Assembly: GCA_023336205.1 (NCBI GenBank)
Contig: JALQCR010000001.1
Coordinates: 124,001 to 188,000, forward strand
Source of the DNA: Pseudanabaena sp. Salubria-1
GTDB taxonomy: Bacteria; Cyanobacteriota; Cyanobacteriia; Pseudanabaenales; Pseudanabaenaceae
Direction: 5' to 3'
Length of the DNA stretch: 64,000 nucleotides
The translations under genes and the position numbers were made by a program. Within the stretch, counting starts at the first letter, position 1. Each line of letters begins with the position of its first letter. The notes beneath the pieces were generated by a model that made no database searches, was not told where the DNA came from, and saw only the letters and a program-made list of their open reading frames with translations. Shown here piece by piece: positions 1 to 8,225 of the stretch.

Positions 1-272
1 CGTCCTGATAGCTTCATAAATTCACGCTGTTGACGCGGAATCGTTGACGCAGGCATCATCCGATATTCTGCCGTTAGCCAACCTTGATTACTACCAGTCA
101 GGAATTTAGGTACACCTTCTTCAATGGAAACGGTACATATCAATTGGGTATCACCAAATTTTGCCAATACGGAACCCGCAGGTGCTTTAGTAAAATTTCT
201 CTGCAAATGCACAGGACGCAGTTGATCCCAAGCTCTCCCATCAAGTCGTTGGATAATCGGTAAATCGCTCAT
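1..272 (-). CDS. rph: Ribonuclease PH, N-terminal part (gene runs off the left edge)
   Basis: The first 90 codons are present and the rest lies beyond position 1. The protein begins [20 protein letters not shown] and continues with [20 protein letters not shown] and [14 protein letters not shown]. These match the RNase PH N-terminus (DGR-x-DQLRPV, FGDT, C-T-x-S-x-E-E-x-V-P, GW-x-TAEY). The family is a phosphorolytic 3'-5' exoribonuclease that trims tRNA 3' ends as a hexamer. The start is the ATG complementary to 270-272. An overlap with the next gene is not possible, since 228 bases separate it from the kinase stop. Confidence 0.9.
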   Translation of the reverse strand, partial: MSDLPIIQRLDGRAWDQLRPVHLQRNFTKAPAGSVLAKFGDTQLICTVSIEEGVPKFLTGSNQGWLTAEYRMMPASTIPRQQREFMKLSG

Positions 273-448
273 GATCGCAGTTTGACTGTTTGTAAAATCG
301 ATCCAATCATATAGCAAGCAGTTAATTCTAGAGTTTTTAGCTGTCGTCAGACATAAGAAACAAAAGAGAATAGCGAAGCGAAGCATTGAATTACAGCGCT
401 TTGCGCTCAAACCCAAAAATACTAAGTGGATCAAAGCTTCGCCTGAGA

Positions 449-494
449 ATGTATAAGGATATGCGATGCTTTGCGCCGCCTATCCTTATACATT
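449..494. terminator. Hairpin after the kinase stop codon
   Basis: Arms 449-462 and 481-494 are perfect complements around an apex containing CGATGCTTTGCG, with a T-rich tail on the + side. It lies 5 bases from the kinase stop. The rest of the 273-499 gap holds no gene I can support; it contains the phrase GCGCTTTGCGCTCAAACC (about 391-408), a version of which recurs near 35411. Confidence 0.6.
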
Positions 495-499
495 TTTTG

Positions 500-1991
500 T
501 TATTTTTTCTTATCGCCCTTTTTAGAGGGAAGTTCGCGCTGTATAGGCAAAATTGGACGTTCATTAGGACTTAGTTCAATTGCCTTGGAAAAAGCGGCGA
601 TCGCTTCTTTCTCTCGTCCCATACTTCTTAGTAATAATCCTTTCGCTCCCCAAGCATCGGCACTATTTGGATCTAATTTTATTGCCTCTTCTACTTTTAA
701 TAGGGCTTCTTGGGGTTTATTATTGCGATTGAGAATCAGCGCTTGGGCAAGTAGTTCTTCAACAGATAAGGGAGTTGGGGCTGTGGTCGGGGAAGGAGTA
801 ACTTTTGGAGATGCTAATGGAGCGATCGCAGTTGGAGTCGGCAAGTTACTCACTACAGGACTACTGGGAACTTCGGGTACATTCTTTACGGTCTTGCTAA
901 TGATTGCCATAACAATTAACAGCAACAAAGTCACTCCACCCGTAATCCAAATCCAGAGCTTTGGTGACTGGCGATTTGCTGCTGCAAAAGGGATGGGCTG
1001 AGAAGAAGTCGGATAATTTTGTTGTGTCTCTGGAAACTTCGTTACAACTTGCGGTGACGTAATGAGAGTTTCTGCATTATTGGTGAGATTGTTACTATTA
1101 CTAACAACTGTTGGTAAATCATGTTCCGTAACTTTAGGTAAAGAAGCAATCGCCTCTAGCACCTCTGAGGCAGTCTGATAACGCTGCCGAAAGTCGTAGC
1201 GTACCATTTTGTCAAGAATATCCAGAAATTGTGACGAGTAAGCGCCCTGAATGCGATCGCGCCAAACTAATTCGGCAGTATCAGGATGCTCATCAAACAA
1301 GCGTGGCTCTGCACCAGTAATTGCTTGAATCGCCATCATCCCTACTGCATAAATGTCGCTACTAAAGCGTGGCTTGCCATTGAGCTGCTCAATGGGCATA
1401 TAACCAGGGGAACCGATCGCGATCGTCAGATTTGTATTGCCTTGAGGGTCAACCGCCAGACTGCCAATTTCTTTAACTGCCCCAAAATCGATCAGGACAA
1501 TTTTGCGATCGCTTTTACGTCGAATCAAGTTAGCAGGCTTAATATCGCGATGGACGACATTGCGATCGTGGACATATACGAGTATTTCTAATACTTCTTT
1601 GATCAAGTCGATCACGACGGATTCGGGAGATCGCTTGCCATTACCAATCTCCTGCGGGAGATCGCTTGCCATTACCAATCTCCTGCGTGAGATCTGTGCC
1701 GTCAGCAAATTCTTGGACTAGATAAAATTCTTCGCCTTCCTGAAAGTGGGCGAGTAAACGCGGAATGCGATCGTGCGAACCCAATGAATACAACATTCCC
1801 GCCTCTTGATCGAAGAGACGCTTGGCGGTTTCTAGTATAAAAGGTTCATTCGAGACAGGCTTGAGTTGCTTGACCACACAGGTCGGATGCGTTGGCAAAT
1901 CAATATCTTCAGCCAGATATGTTTGCCCGAAGCCACCACCACCAAGGTGACTAATAATTTTGTAATGCCCTCTAAGTATTGTGTTTAGCAC
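500..1991 (-). pseudogene. Ser/Thr protein kinase with C-terminal TPR, frameshifted by a 31-bp duplication
   Basis: The N-terminal piece (start 1991) has the glycine loop LGGGGFGQTYLAED and the catalytic lysine region CVVKQLKP. The second piece has HRDIKPANL, DFGAVKE and GSPGYMPIEQL, so together they make a eukaryotic-type kinase domain. A proline-rich linker with one membrane segment (WIWITGGVTLLLLIVMAI) and a TPR-like tail follow. The two frames meet at a 31-bp tandem duplication (1625-1686). Removing one copy restores 487 in-frame codons ending at 500, so the gene was intact recently. Both halves keep their motifs. As it stands, the N-terminal product stops after 116 residues and lacks the catalytic loop. 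A sequencing artefact or a reversible slippage state cannot be excluded. Confidence 0.85.
1625..1686. repeat. 31-bp perfect tandem duplication inside the kinase gene
   Basis: The unit GGGAGATCGCTTGCCATTAC... occurs at 1625-1655 and again at 1656-1686, without mismatch. A third partial start (GTGAGATC) follows at 1687. Each unit carries GGAGAT and ATCTCC as short inverted arms, so a small foldback may have promoted the duplication. The length is not a multiple of three, which explains the frameshift. Confidence 0.95.
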
Positions 1992-2137
1992 ATTTGCTCT
2001 GCGGGTTATCGCTAAAAATCTATAGTCATTATCGCAAAGACTTACCAGCTACAGTTTTATTGTTGCAAATTTTGTTATGAATTTATGCAAACATTTGCTA
2101 GTATATAAATCGCTCTTTAAGCAGACGAGCAAATTTA

Positions 2138-2209
2138 GGGTGACTGGCGCAGTGGTAGCGCATCGGACTCTTAATCCGCTGGTCCTGGGTTCGAATCCCA
2201 GGTCACCCA
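2138..2209 (+). tRNA. tRNA-Lys (anticodon CTT)
   Basis: A 72-nt cloverleaf. Acceptor stem GGGTGAC pairs with GTCACCC at 2202-2208, discriminator A at 2209. The D arm is TGGCGCAGTGGTAGCGCA. The anticodon stem CGGA/TCCG encloses the loop CTCTTAA with anticodon CTT. The T arm has GGTTCGAATCC. The CCA end is not encoded. Confidence 0.93.
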
Positions 2210-2216
2210 TTATTAA

Positions 2217-2251
2217 AATAGAGCAGTAGCGCGAAGCGCTACTGCTCTATT
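2217..2251 (+). terminator. Terminator hairpin after tRNA-Lys
   Basis: Perfect stem AATAGAGCAGTAGCG / CGCTACTGCTCTATT with a CGAAG apex, followed by a TTTATTT tail. It lies 8 bases after the tRNA. Confidence 0.75.
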
Positions 2252-2275
2252 TTATTTGATTAGATTACAAAAAGA

Positions 2276-2310
2276 GAAAAGCGAGTGCAAAGTACTCGCT
2301 TTTCTTTTTT
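2276..2310 (-). terminator. Terminator downstream of acsF
   Basis: Stem AAAGCGAGT / ACTCGCTTT with a 7-base loop, T-rich on both strands, ending a few bases from the acsF stop. It probably works in both directions between the tRNA and acsF. Confidence 0.7.
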
Positions 2311-2314
2311 ATGA

Positions 2315-3394
2315 TTAGAGAACCACACCCTTAGGAGCAGGAATAGAAGGTTGCAAATACATCGTCAGGAACTGGACACCATTATTTACAAGGTGAGGCA
2401 ACTTCTGAATCTTTTTCATCCATTCAGGAGAATTAGATTCATCGATCTTTACTAGTTTGGCATTGTTCTCTTCGCATTTCTTGAGACAATTCCAGAACTT
2501 AGGATTTTCCATGTTGATAATTACAGGGAAAGCCTTTGCCGCATCGCGATTGGTCTCTCGGAGAACTTCATCAACATATTTTCTCGTATCCATACCGATG
2601 GATTCATAGAACTCATTGCGGACACAAATATCATTGAGATACATCGTCGCAAATACTGATAGCAAGAAGAACTTGCTCCAGAGATTAGCTCTGAGCCCAT
2701 TGATATTATTTGCATCACTACGCAGAAGCAAACTACAGAAATCACCATGACGGCTCTCATCTTGACACCAATTTTCAAAGAAATTGAAGATGGGATAAAT
2801 CCGATATTCAGGATGAGCAAGGAAATGTTGGTGAATCTTGATATAGCGCCAGTAGCCAATCTTTTCAGATAGATAAGTGGCGTAAAAAATAAACTTCGGT
2901 GCGAAGTAGGTATATTTCTTGGTTTTGGATAATGTCGAAAGATCGAGCTGGAGATCGAAGTCTGGCATTGCCTTGTTTAAGAAACCAGCATGACGGGCTT
3001 CGTCACGGCTCATCAGGCTGAAAATTTCAGCCATGAGTGGGTTCTTGTCTTTAATTTTGACGGCAATTTCTTTGTAAAGGAGAAATCCAGAAAATTCTGA
3101 GGTGCATGATCCTTCTAGGAATACACGAAAATGCTCTCTCACTTTTGGATCAATATGATCCCATGACTGATTGAAGTCAGCAGTGCGGACAAAGTGACGA
3201 CGATTGTAGTCAAATTTAAATTCTTCGAGGATCGCTTCGTAATCTGGAGTGAGATCGAAGATTTGCATCTTCGCCATCGCTTCAAAGTCTGTAGTGTAGA
3301 AGCGAGGGGTCAAGATACTATCGCGTCGGCCAGTCCCATTAACCTTTTGTTGGTTTGACTGGCTTACATCGGGTTTAGAAGGAGTAGCTACCAT
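2315..3394 (-). CDS. acsF: Mg-protoporphyrin IX monomethyl ester oxidative cyclase (aerobic)
   Basis: This 359-residue protein is a diiron oxygenase that closes the isocyclic ring E of chlorophyll, converting Mg-protoporphyrin IX monomethyl ester to divinyl protochlorophyllide at the thylakoid or chlorophyll-synthesis membrane. Diiron ligands are visible in CTSEFSGF (about 97-104), DEARHAGF (131-138) and DESRHGDF (212-219). Length and start (MVATPSKPDV, ATG at 3394) match cyanobacterial AcsF/CycI. It is monocistronic, with a terminator on the 3' side. The 317-bp region upstream of the start holds a large hairpin at 3583-3633 and no gene. Confidence 0.97.
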   Translation of the reverse strand: MVATPSKPDVSQSNQQKVNGTGRRDSILTPRFYTTDFEAMAKMQIFDLTPDYEAILEEFKFDYNRRHFVRTADFNQSWDHIDPKVREHFRVFLEGSCTSEFSGFLLYKEIAVKIKDKNPLMAEIFSLMSRDEARHAGFLNKAMPDFDLQLDLSTLSKTKKYTYFAPKFIFYATYLSEKIGYWRYIKIHQHFLAHPEYRIYPIFNFFENWCQDESRHGDFCSLLLRSDANNINGLRANLWSKFFLLSVFATMYLNDICVRNEFYESIGMDTRKYVDEVLRETNRDAAKAFPVIINMENPKFWNCLKKCEENNAKLVKIDESNSPEWMKKIQKLPHLVNNGVQFLTMYLQPSIPAPKGVVL

Positions 3395-3582
3395 AGTCTT
3401 GTGCTGTTCTCTTTTACTTAATTTGGGGCTGCTAAAGGATTTTGTTGATAAATTGCAGTTTAAATACCTATCTGACTGCCTATTTTACGACTAGTCTCTA
3501 ATTTATGGGTAGTTATATCTAGAAAACAAGGTTTGCTTGTTAAGAACTATTAAGAAAATTAGTGTTTGTGCAAAATAAATTA

Positions 3583-3633
3583 CCAAAGCCCGTAAAGTTG
3601 CGCCCCTGCGGGGCGCAACTTTACGGGCTTTGG
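3583..3633. terminator. Long perfect hairpin between acsF and the hydrolase
   Basis: Two 24-base arms with apex CCCC-TGC-GGGG form a perfect stem. The arm begins CCAAAGCCCGTAAAGTTG. A closely similar apex (GCCCC-TGC-GGGGC) with different arms occurs at 14241-14297. Confidence 0.7.
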
Positions 3634-3711
3634 GGGTTGTAAATTATGCCTAGCTACTTATGCGCATGATGGGGCTTGACCATCCTTACAGCGCAAAGCG
3701 CTGTAAGCTTG

Positions 3712-5382
3712 CTAATTTTTGATTGCTGCATCAATTGTTTCGATGGTGAGCGATCGCAATAAGCTCACCTGTGCGCTAGGGGTTGATATATTGGCAAAAT
3801 ATGTGGGTGTGAGGTAATCCGCAAAACTAGTTTCTTGAACTAGATGAGTTTTGAAAAAGGCAACACTCATCAACTTGAGATAGTCCTGCGATTCGATCGC
3901 AGTTGAACCAGCCAAAACATTACTGACTTCAGGACTGAGGCGATCGCTTGATGTGATTGCCGTAACCGCAGTATGCCCAGCTTTATTTAGCAATACTAAA
4001 TATCGATCTGGTGAGGTTAACCATGTAAAAGGCACAATTTGCTCGGAAACCACAGGGGCAAAAGTATCATCTGAACTACCAACGATCGCGATCGGGACAG
4101 TGATTTTGCTCAAAGTCGCTTTACCCAAAACATGACTAGTCACAGGGTTAACTGCGATCGCCGCTTTGATTCGTGAATCACCTAATTTGTAGGTTTGGTT
4201 GGGTAAACCTAGAGCTACGCATTGCAATAGCAGCGAAGCATTCCACTTATATTTACCTTGACAAGCTTCGGTCAAATCAGCGAACTGGATCTGGGCATCA
4301 CTGACTAAAGCGAGAGCTGCATAGCCACCAAAAGAATGTCCAACCATGCCCACATTTTGCCAATTGATGTTAGTCGCCTGTGGCGACTTCTCTAGATAAT
4401 TTAGTACCGCAGTTATATCCTGTGGGCGTTCAACAAAGCTTTCTGGCGGCGCAATCTCACTTGCTGCACCGATAATCAATTTGTCTAATTGCTCGGCACT
4501 GCTATTGGGCGAAACGGTTAGTACTACGGCAAACCCATAGGAGGCAAGATGTTCGGAAAGATAGAGCAATGGTTCGCGGTTAGAGATTAGCCCAGGATAG
4601 ATGACGATCGCAGGTACGGGGACAGACTTATTCGTCAGTTTAGGGACAAATAAATAAAAGGGAATTTCATATCGATTATCTAGAGCTGGCGCTTTGAGGC
4701 TATACCGCTCCCATTGACTTTTACCTTGATCCCGCAAATCAGCTAACTGAATCGGTGAAGGTGCTGGCGTTACCGATCCTGCTTGCTTAGTGGCTTCAGC
4801 ATTGACCATTTGCACAACTTTTTGGGTGTTTTGCAACAAGTCGCTTAATTCCCCAACTGTTTGCAGCCCTTCTTGAATATCGAAATAAATATCTGATGTG
4901 GGGAATTTTCGTAGGAAACCGAGCAAAGATAAACCGTTCTGCTTGTCGGCTGTTGCCAAAACTGCCGCCGCTCGGATAGCGCGATTACCCGATAGATTTG
5001 GACCAGTTTTAATAAACTCACCTAAGATATCTAACGCTCTTTCTCCTTGCGATGTGTATAAGAATCTCGATAATAGAGAGATAGGAACATCGGCTCGCTC
5101 TGTGAGGATACGCCGAAAGTTTGCCATGTCTGGCGCAGAAATATAACGCGATGCCATGTCCAGCGCACCACGTAACTCGCCAGTTTTAGAAAAATTCTCT
5201 AGGTCATCAACAGATACAGAAACTTCAAAAATATTAAATCGGAAATTGACGGTTTCGGCGGCTTCGCTAGAATTCGCGATCGCCACACCACTAATTGCAC
5301 TCAGCAAAAATATCAAAGTGGCAGATCGGGTAATCAATCGGCGAGAAATATTGGCGATCGAGGCTGTGAGATATTTCATCAT
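3712..5382 (-). CDS. Secreted alpha/beta hydrolase with N-terminal DUF1400 domain
   Basis: 556 residues. A signal peptide or membrane anchor spans about 14-42 (LIFLLSAISGVAIANSSEAAE). Residues 45-170 look like the cyanobacterial DUF1400 domain that precedes hydrolases. The catalytic domain has the nucleophile elbow GHSFGG with Ser350, and a candidate Asp (GSSDDTFAP, about 438-439) and His (KAGHTAV, about 470). The fold resembles dienelactone hydrolase or platelet-activating-factor acetylhydrolase types. The substrate is unknown. The first ATG is followed by a second (MMKYL), so the start could move by one codon. Confidence 0.85.
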   Translation of the reverse strand: MMKYLTASIANISRRLITRSATLIFLLSAISGVAIANSSEAAETVNFRFNIFEVSVSVDDLENFSKTGELRGALDMASRYISAPDMANFRRILTERADVPISLLSRFLYTSQGERALDILGEFIKTGPNLSGNRAIRAAAVLATADKQNGLSLLGFLRKFPTSDIYFDIQEGLQTVGELSDLLQNTQKVVQMVNAEATKQAGSVTPAPSPIQLADLRDQGKSQWERYSLKAPALDNRYEIPFYLFVPKLTNKSVPVPAIVIYPGLISNREPLLYLSEHLASYGFAVVLTVSPNSSAEQLDKLIIGAASEIAPPESFVERPQDITAVLNYLEKSPQATNINWQNVGMVGHSFGGYAALALVSDAQIQFADLTEACQGKYKWNASLLLQCVALGLPNQTYKLGDSRIKAAIAVNPVTSHVLGKATLSKITVPIAIVGSSDDTFAPVVSEQIVPFTWLTSPDRYLVLLNKAGHTAVTAITSSDRLSPEVSNVLAGSTAIESQDYLKLMSVAFFKTHLVQETSFADYLTPTYFANISTPSAQVSLLRSLTIETIDAAIKN

Positions 5383-5436
5383 ATGTAGCTTTATCTGTGA
5401 GATCTCCCCTAGAAGCTAACACAACATTCACAAATT

Positions 5437-5491
5437 AAAACCCAAAAGTTAAGTAGCGGCGCTTTGCGCCGCCACTTAACTTTTGGGTTTT
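5437..5491. terminator. Long hairpin between the hydrolase and chlP
   Basis: The arm AAAACCCAAAAGTTAAGT, continuing into GCGGCGC, folds on its complement through the apex GCGC-TTT-GCGC with one mismatch (55 bases in all). It sits between two divergently placed genes. Confidence 0.65.
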
Positions 5492-5629
5492 AGTCCCTAA
5501 ATAAAGCCTTCACGATACATAAAACAATACAAATGTTAATATTCATCAATTTTGCCCCAATCGCTCTGGTGGCAATGCTAACATCCAAAATAGTTAAACC
5601 TCTATTAAATAAAGCTTTAGGAGCGTATT

Positions 5630-6850
5630 TTGACATTACGAGTTGCTGTTGTAGGCGGCGGGCCTGCGGGTTCATGTGCTGCTGAAACACTTGCCAAAGC
5701 AGGAATTGAGACCTACATATTTGAGCGTAAACTGGACAACGCCAAACCCTGCGGTGGAGCAATTCCTCTATGTATGGTTCAAGAATTTGATCTGCCTGAC
5801 GAAATCATCGATCGCCGCGTTCGCAACATGAAGATGATCTCTCCCAGCAATGTGGAAGTAGACATCAAGTTAGACAATCCCGATGAATATATCGGTATGT
5901 GTCGCCGCGAAGTTTTAGATGCATTTTTACGCGATCGCGCTGCCAAACTTGGTGCAAATTTGATCAACGGTCGCATTCTTGACATTAAGATCACTGAAAA
6001 TGGCAAGAAGCCTTACGTTCTTAGCTATTCAGACTTTGCTGAAGGTGGCAACGAAGGGGTCATGCGTACTCTTGAAGTCGATCTGATTGTCGGTGCTGAC
6101 GGTGCTAACTCAGTTGTTGCCAAAGCAATGGATGCTGGCGACTATAACTATGCGATCGCCTTCCAAGAGCGTATCCGCATTTCTCCAGAAAAAATGGAGT
6201 ATTACAAAGATTTAGCCGAGATGTATGTCGGTGATGATGTTTCGCCCGACTTCTACGCATGGGTATTCCCCAAATACGATCACGTCGCTGTTGGTACTGG
6301 CACGATGCACAAAAACCAACGCTTGATCAAGAAGCTCCAAGCAGGCATCCGCGCCCGTGCTTTGCCCAGAATCGAAGGTGGGGAAGTAATCAAGGTCGAA
6401 GCGCACCCAATTCCTGAGCATCCAAGACCTCGCCGTGTTGTTGGTCGGATTGCTCTAGTTGGCGATGCGGCTGGCTATGTCACCAAGTCCAGCGGCGAAG
6501 GGATTTACTTTGCGGCGAAGTCTGGTCGGATGTGCGCTGAAGCGATCGTGGAGTTTGCCGAAGCAGGTAAGCGCATTCCTACCGAAGCTGATCTCAAGGT
6601 TTACATCAAGCGTTGGGACAAGCAGTATGGCTTGACCTACAAGGTTCTCGATATTCTCCAGAATGTGTTTTACGCCACCAACGCTACTCGCGAAGCCTTT
6701 GTGGAAATGTGCGCTGACAAAGATGTACAGAAGCTCACCTTTGACAGTTATCTCTACAAAACCGTCGTGCCAGCCAATCCTTTCACACAGTTGAAGATTA
6801 CCGCTAAGACGATCGGTAGTTTGCTGAGAGGCAATGCTCTAGCACCTTAA
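5630..6850 (+). CDS. chlP: Geranylgeranyl diphosphate/geranylgeranyl-chlorophyll reductase
   Basis: 406 residues. The Rossmann FAD motif VVGGGPAGSCAAE is at the N-terminus, followed by the family motifs CGGAIP, GADGANS and ALVGDAAGYVTKSSGEGI. ChlP reduces the geranylgeranyl chain to phytyl for chlorophyll a and tocopherol, using NADPH. The start is TTG at 5630, chosen because TAGGAG lies 6 bases upstream and the N-terminus (MTLRVAVVGGGPAG) matches homologues. No ATG exists nearby in frame. Confidence 0.96.
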   Translation: MTLRVAVVGGGPAGSCAAETLAKAGIETYIFERKLDNAKPCGGAIPLCMVQEFDLPDEIIDRRVRNMKMISPSNVEVDIKLDNPDEYIGMCRREVLDAFLRDRAAKLGANLINGRILDIKITENGKKPYVLSYSDFAEGGNEGVMRTLEVDLIVGADGANSVVAKAMDAGDYNYAIAFQERIRISPEKMEYYKDLAEMYVGDDVSPDFYAWVFPKYDHVAVGTGTMHKNQRLIKKLQAGIRARALPRIEGGEVIKVEAHPIPEHPRPRRVVGRIALVGDAAGYVTKSSGEGIYFAAKSGRMCAEAIVEFAEAGKRIPTEADLKVYIKRWDKQYGLTYKVLDILQNVFYATNATREAFVEMCADKDVQKLTFDSYLYKTVVPANPFTQLKITAKTIGSLLRGNALAP

Positions 6851-6867
6851 CAAAGGGATTTAAAACT

Positions 6868-6908
6868 AAAGACTGGTGCGGTGGGATTTGCCTGCTGCAC
6901 CAGTCTTT
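6868..6908 (+). terminator. chlP terminator
   Basis: Stem AAAGACTGGTGC / GCACCAGTCTTT followed by GTTTTTT, 17 bases after the chlP stop. Confidence 0.85.
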
Positions 6909-7097
6909 GTTTTTTATGAAGTTACTAGCTTAGCCATAATCATGAGAAAATCAGGTTAACTCGTGAGGTGTGAATATGGAGCCAGCTTACATAATTGCGA
7001 TCGCTGTTTCGTCACCTACTGCATTGAGAGTGACAATTTGAATTTCAGAGAGATTTTAGGTTATTCTGAGTCTTAACTAACTGATAGATTTTTACCT

Positions 7098-7331
7098 ATG
7101 AATATCAAGCTAGATTTGCCAAGTCCGTTAGAGCATGAGTTATCTATAGAAGCCTCACGACTCAACGTATCTTTGTCGGATTATATTCTCAAGGTCTTGA
7201 CGCTGAGACGAGATTGGCTAGTTTTGGAGGAAATGGAAGATGCTGAAGATGTTGCCGATGCCGAAATGGCTTTACAGGAAGATGGATTTATCCCTTTGGC
7301 TGATGTAAAAAGGGAGTTAGGACTTAGTTAG
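7098..7331 (+). CDS. Antitoxin of a RelE-type toxin-antitoxin pair
   Basis: 77 residues. The N-terminal part (MNIKLDLPSPLEHELSIEAS...LSDYILKVL) looks like a ribbon-helix-helix DNA-binding segment, and the rest is an acidic toxin-neutralising tail. It ends TAG immediately before the ATG of the toxin gene, a typical antitoxin-toxin coupling. It should bind and neutralise the next gene product and repress the operon. The family name was not identified. Confidence 0.75.
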   Translation: MNIKLDLPSPLEHELSIEASRLNVSLSDYILKVLTLRRDWLVLEEMEDAEDVADAEMALQEDGFIPLADVKRELGLS

Positions 7332-7592
7332 ATGTCATACGAAATTGGCTTTAAGCCTTCTGCTTTAAGGGAGATTCGTAAACTGGATGAGTCTACTCGA
7401 CAAGGCATCATTTCGGAGATCGAGTTACTTGCAGATAACCCACGCCCAGATGGTTGCAAAAAGCTAAAAGGGGAAAGCAATTTATACAGAATTCGTGTCC
7501 TTGGTAATTACCGTGTTGTTTACGAAATACAGGATCGTAAGTTGATAGTTACTGTGGTTAAAGTTGGTCATCGTCGGGATGTGTATCGCTAA
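7332..7592 (+). CDS. RelE/ParE-family toxin
   Basis: 86 residues with the RelE pattern: an N-terminal YEIGFKPSALREIRKLD, LADNPRPDGCKKLKG, YRIRVLGNYRVVYEI and the C-terminal VVKVGHRRDVYR. RelE toxins are usually ribosome-dependent mRNA endonucleases; the basic patch and the terminal H-R-R-D-V-Y-R are kept. It is translated directly after its antitoxin. Confidence 0.88.
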   Translation: MSYEIGFKPSALREIRKLDESTRQGIISEIELLADNPRPDGCKKLKGESNLYRIRVLGNYRVVYEIQDRKLIVTVVKVGHRRDVYR

Positions 7593-7645
7593 GTTGTTGC
7601 ATTTTAAGATCATTCAAAAGCAGCAACTTAGCAATATTAGCGTTT

Positions 7646-7828
7646 TTACTTTTTGTTTGAAGATGGGTGATCGCTTAAAATGACGCGAAATAGAAAGGCT
7701 AGCGCAACAATGATCCAGAATGTCGGATCGTTCACAAAGGCAGGATTGGTGCTTGGTTGTGGATTGTTATTTGTTTGGGCGATCGCTTGAGTTGTGACTT
7801 GCTTTTGAACTTGATTTTGAGTATCCAT
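7646..7828 (-). CDS. Small single-pass membrane protein, function unknown
   Basis: 60 residues: a Gln/Thr/Asn-rich N-terminus, then one hydrophobic segment (FWIIVALAFLFRVILS), then a short polar tail. No family recognised. It could be real because the composition is protein-like and nothing overlaps it, but there is no strong ribosome site. Confidence 0.4.
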   Translation of the reverse strand: MDTQNQVQKQVTTQAIAQTNNNPQPSTNPAFVNDPTFWIIVALAFLFRVILSDHPSSNKK

Positions 7829-7980
7829 ATTTTTAAGTTGCCTTGGATTGCTTTGACAATATCAAGAATCTCAAATTTAGTTTGGAGTTCACTCCACATA
7901 CATAGCCTTACAAGCCTTACATTACCTTACATAATTAGGGTTACGACACTTCCCCCACCACCACAGAAAGGATCAATAAC

Positions 7981-8166
7981 TGTAGGGTCAAAGCATTCCC
8001 GCAACTATTTACGAATTTATCGATCCTTTTACATCGGGAATGCTTTGACCTTAACCTCAAAACGCAGGGGAAATTTATTGGTGAAAGCGAAGAGGGTTAA
8101 GCATTTGCGGAATGATATATCTGTGATGAGTTTAGAAATTGTGGCGCAAATGCTTAACCCCTACAG
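7981..8166. repeat. MITE-like double hairpin with TGTAGGG ends
   Basis: Two neighbouring inverted repeats, each with perfect 16-base arms: 7986-8001 with 8035-8050 (33-base loop), and 8094-8109 with 8145-8160 (35-base loop). The outer ends are related inverted copies: TGTAGGGTCAAAGCATT on the left and the complement of TGTAGGGGTTAAGCATT on the right. No target duplication is visible. It fills most of the gap before the NACHT gene, so the promoter of that gene must lie in it or in the last 60 bases. Confidence 0.6.
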
Positions 8167-8225
8167 GTTTCTTGTTCATATTAAAATTTCGGTTAAGATA
8201 AGCCTATCTAATCGCCAGATTGTCT

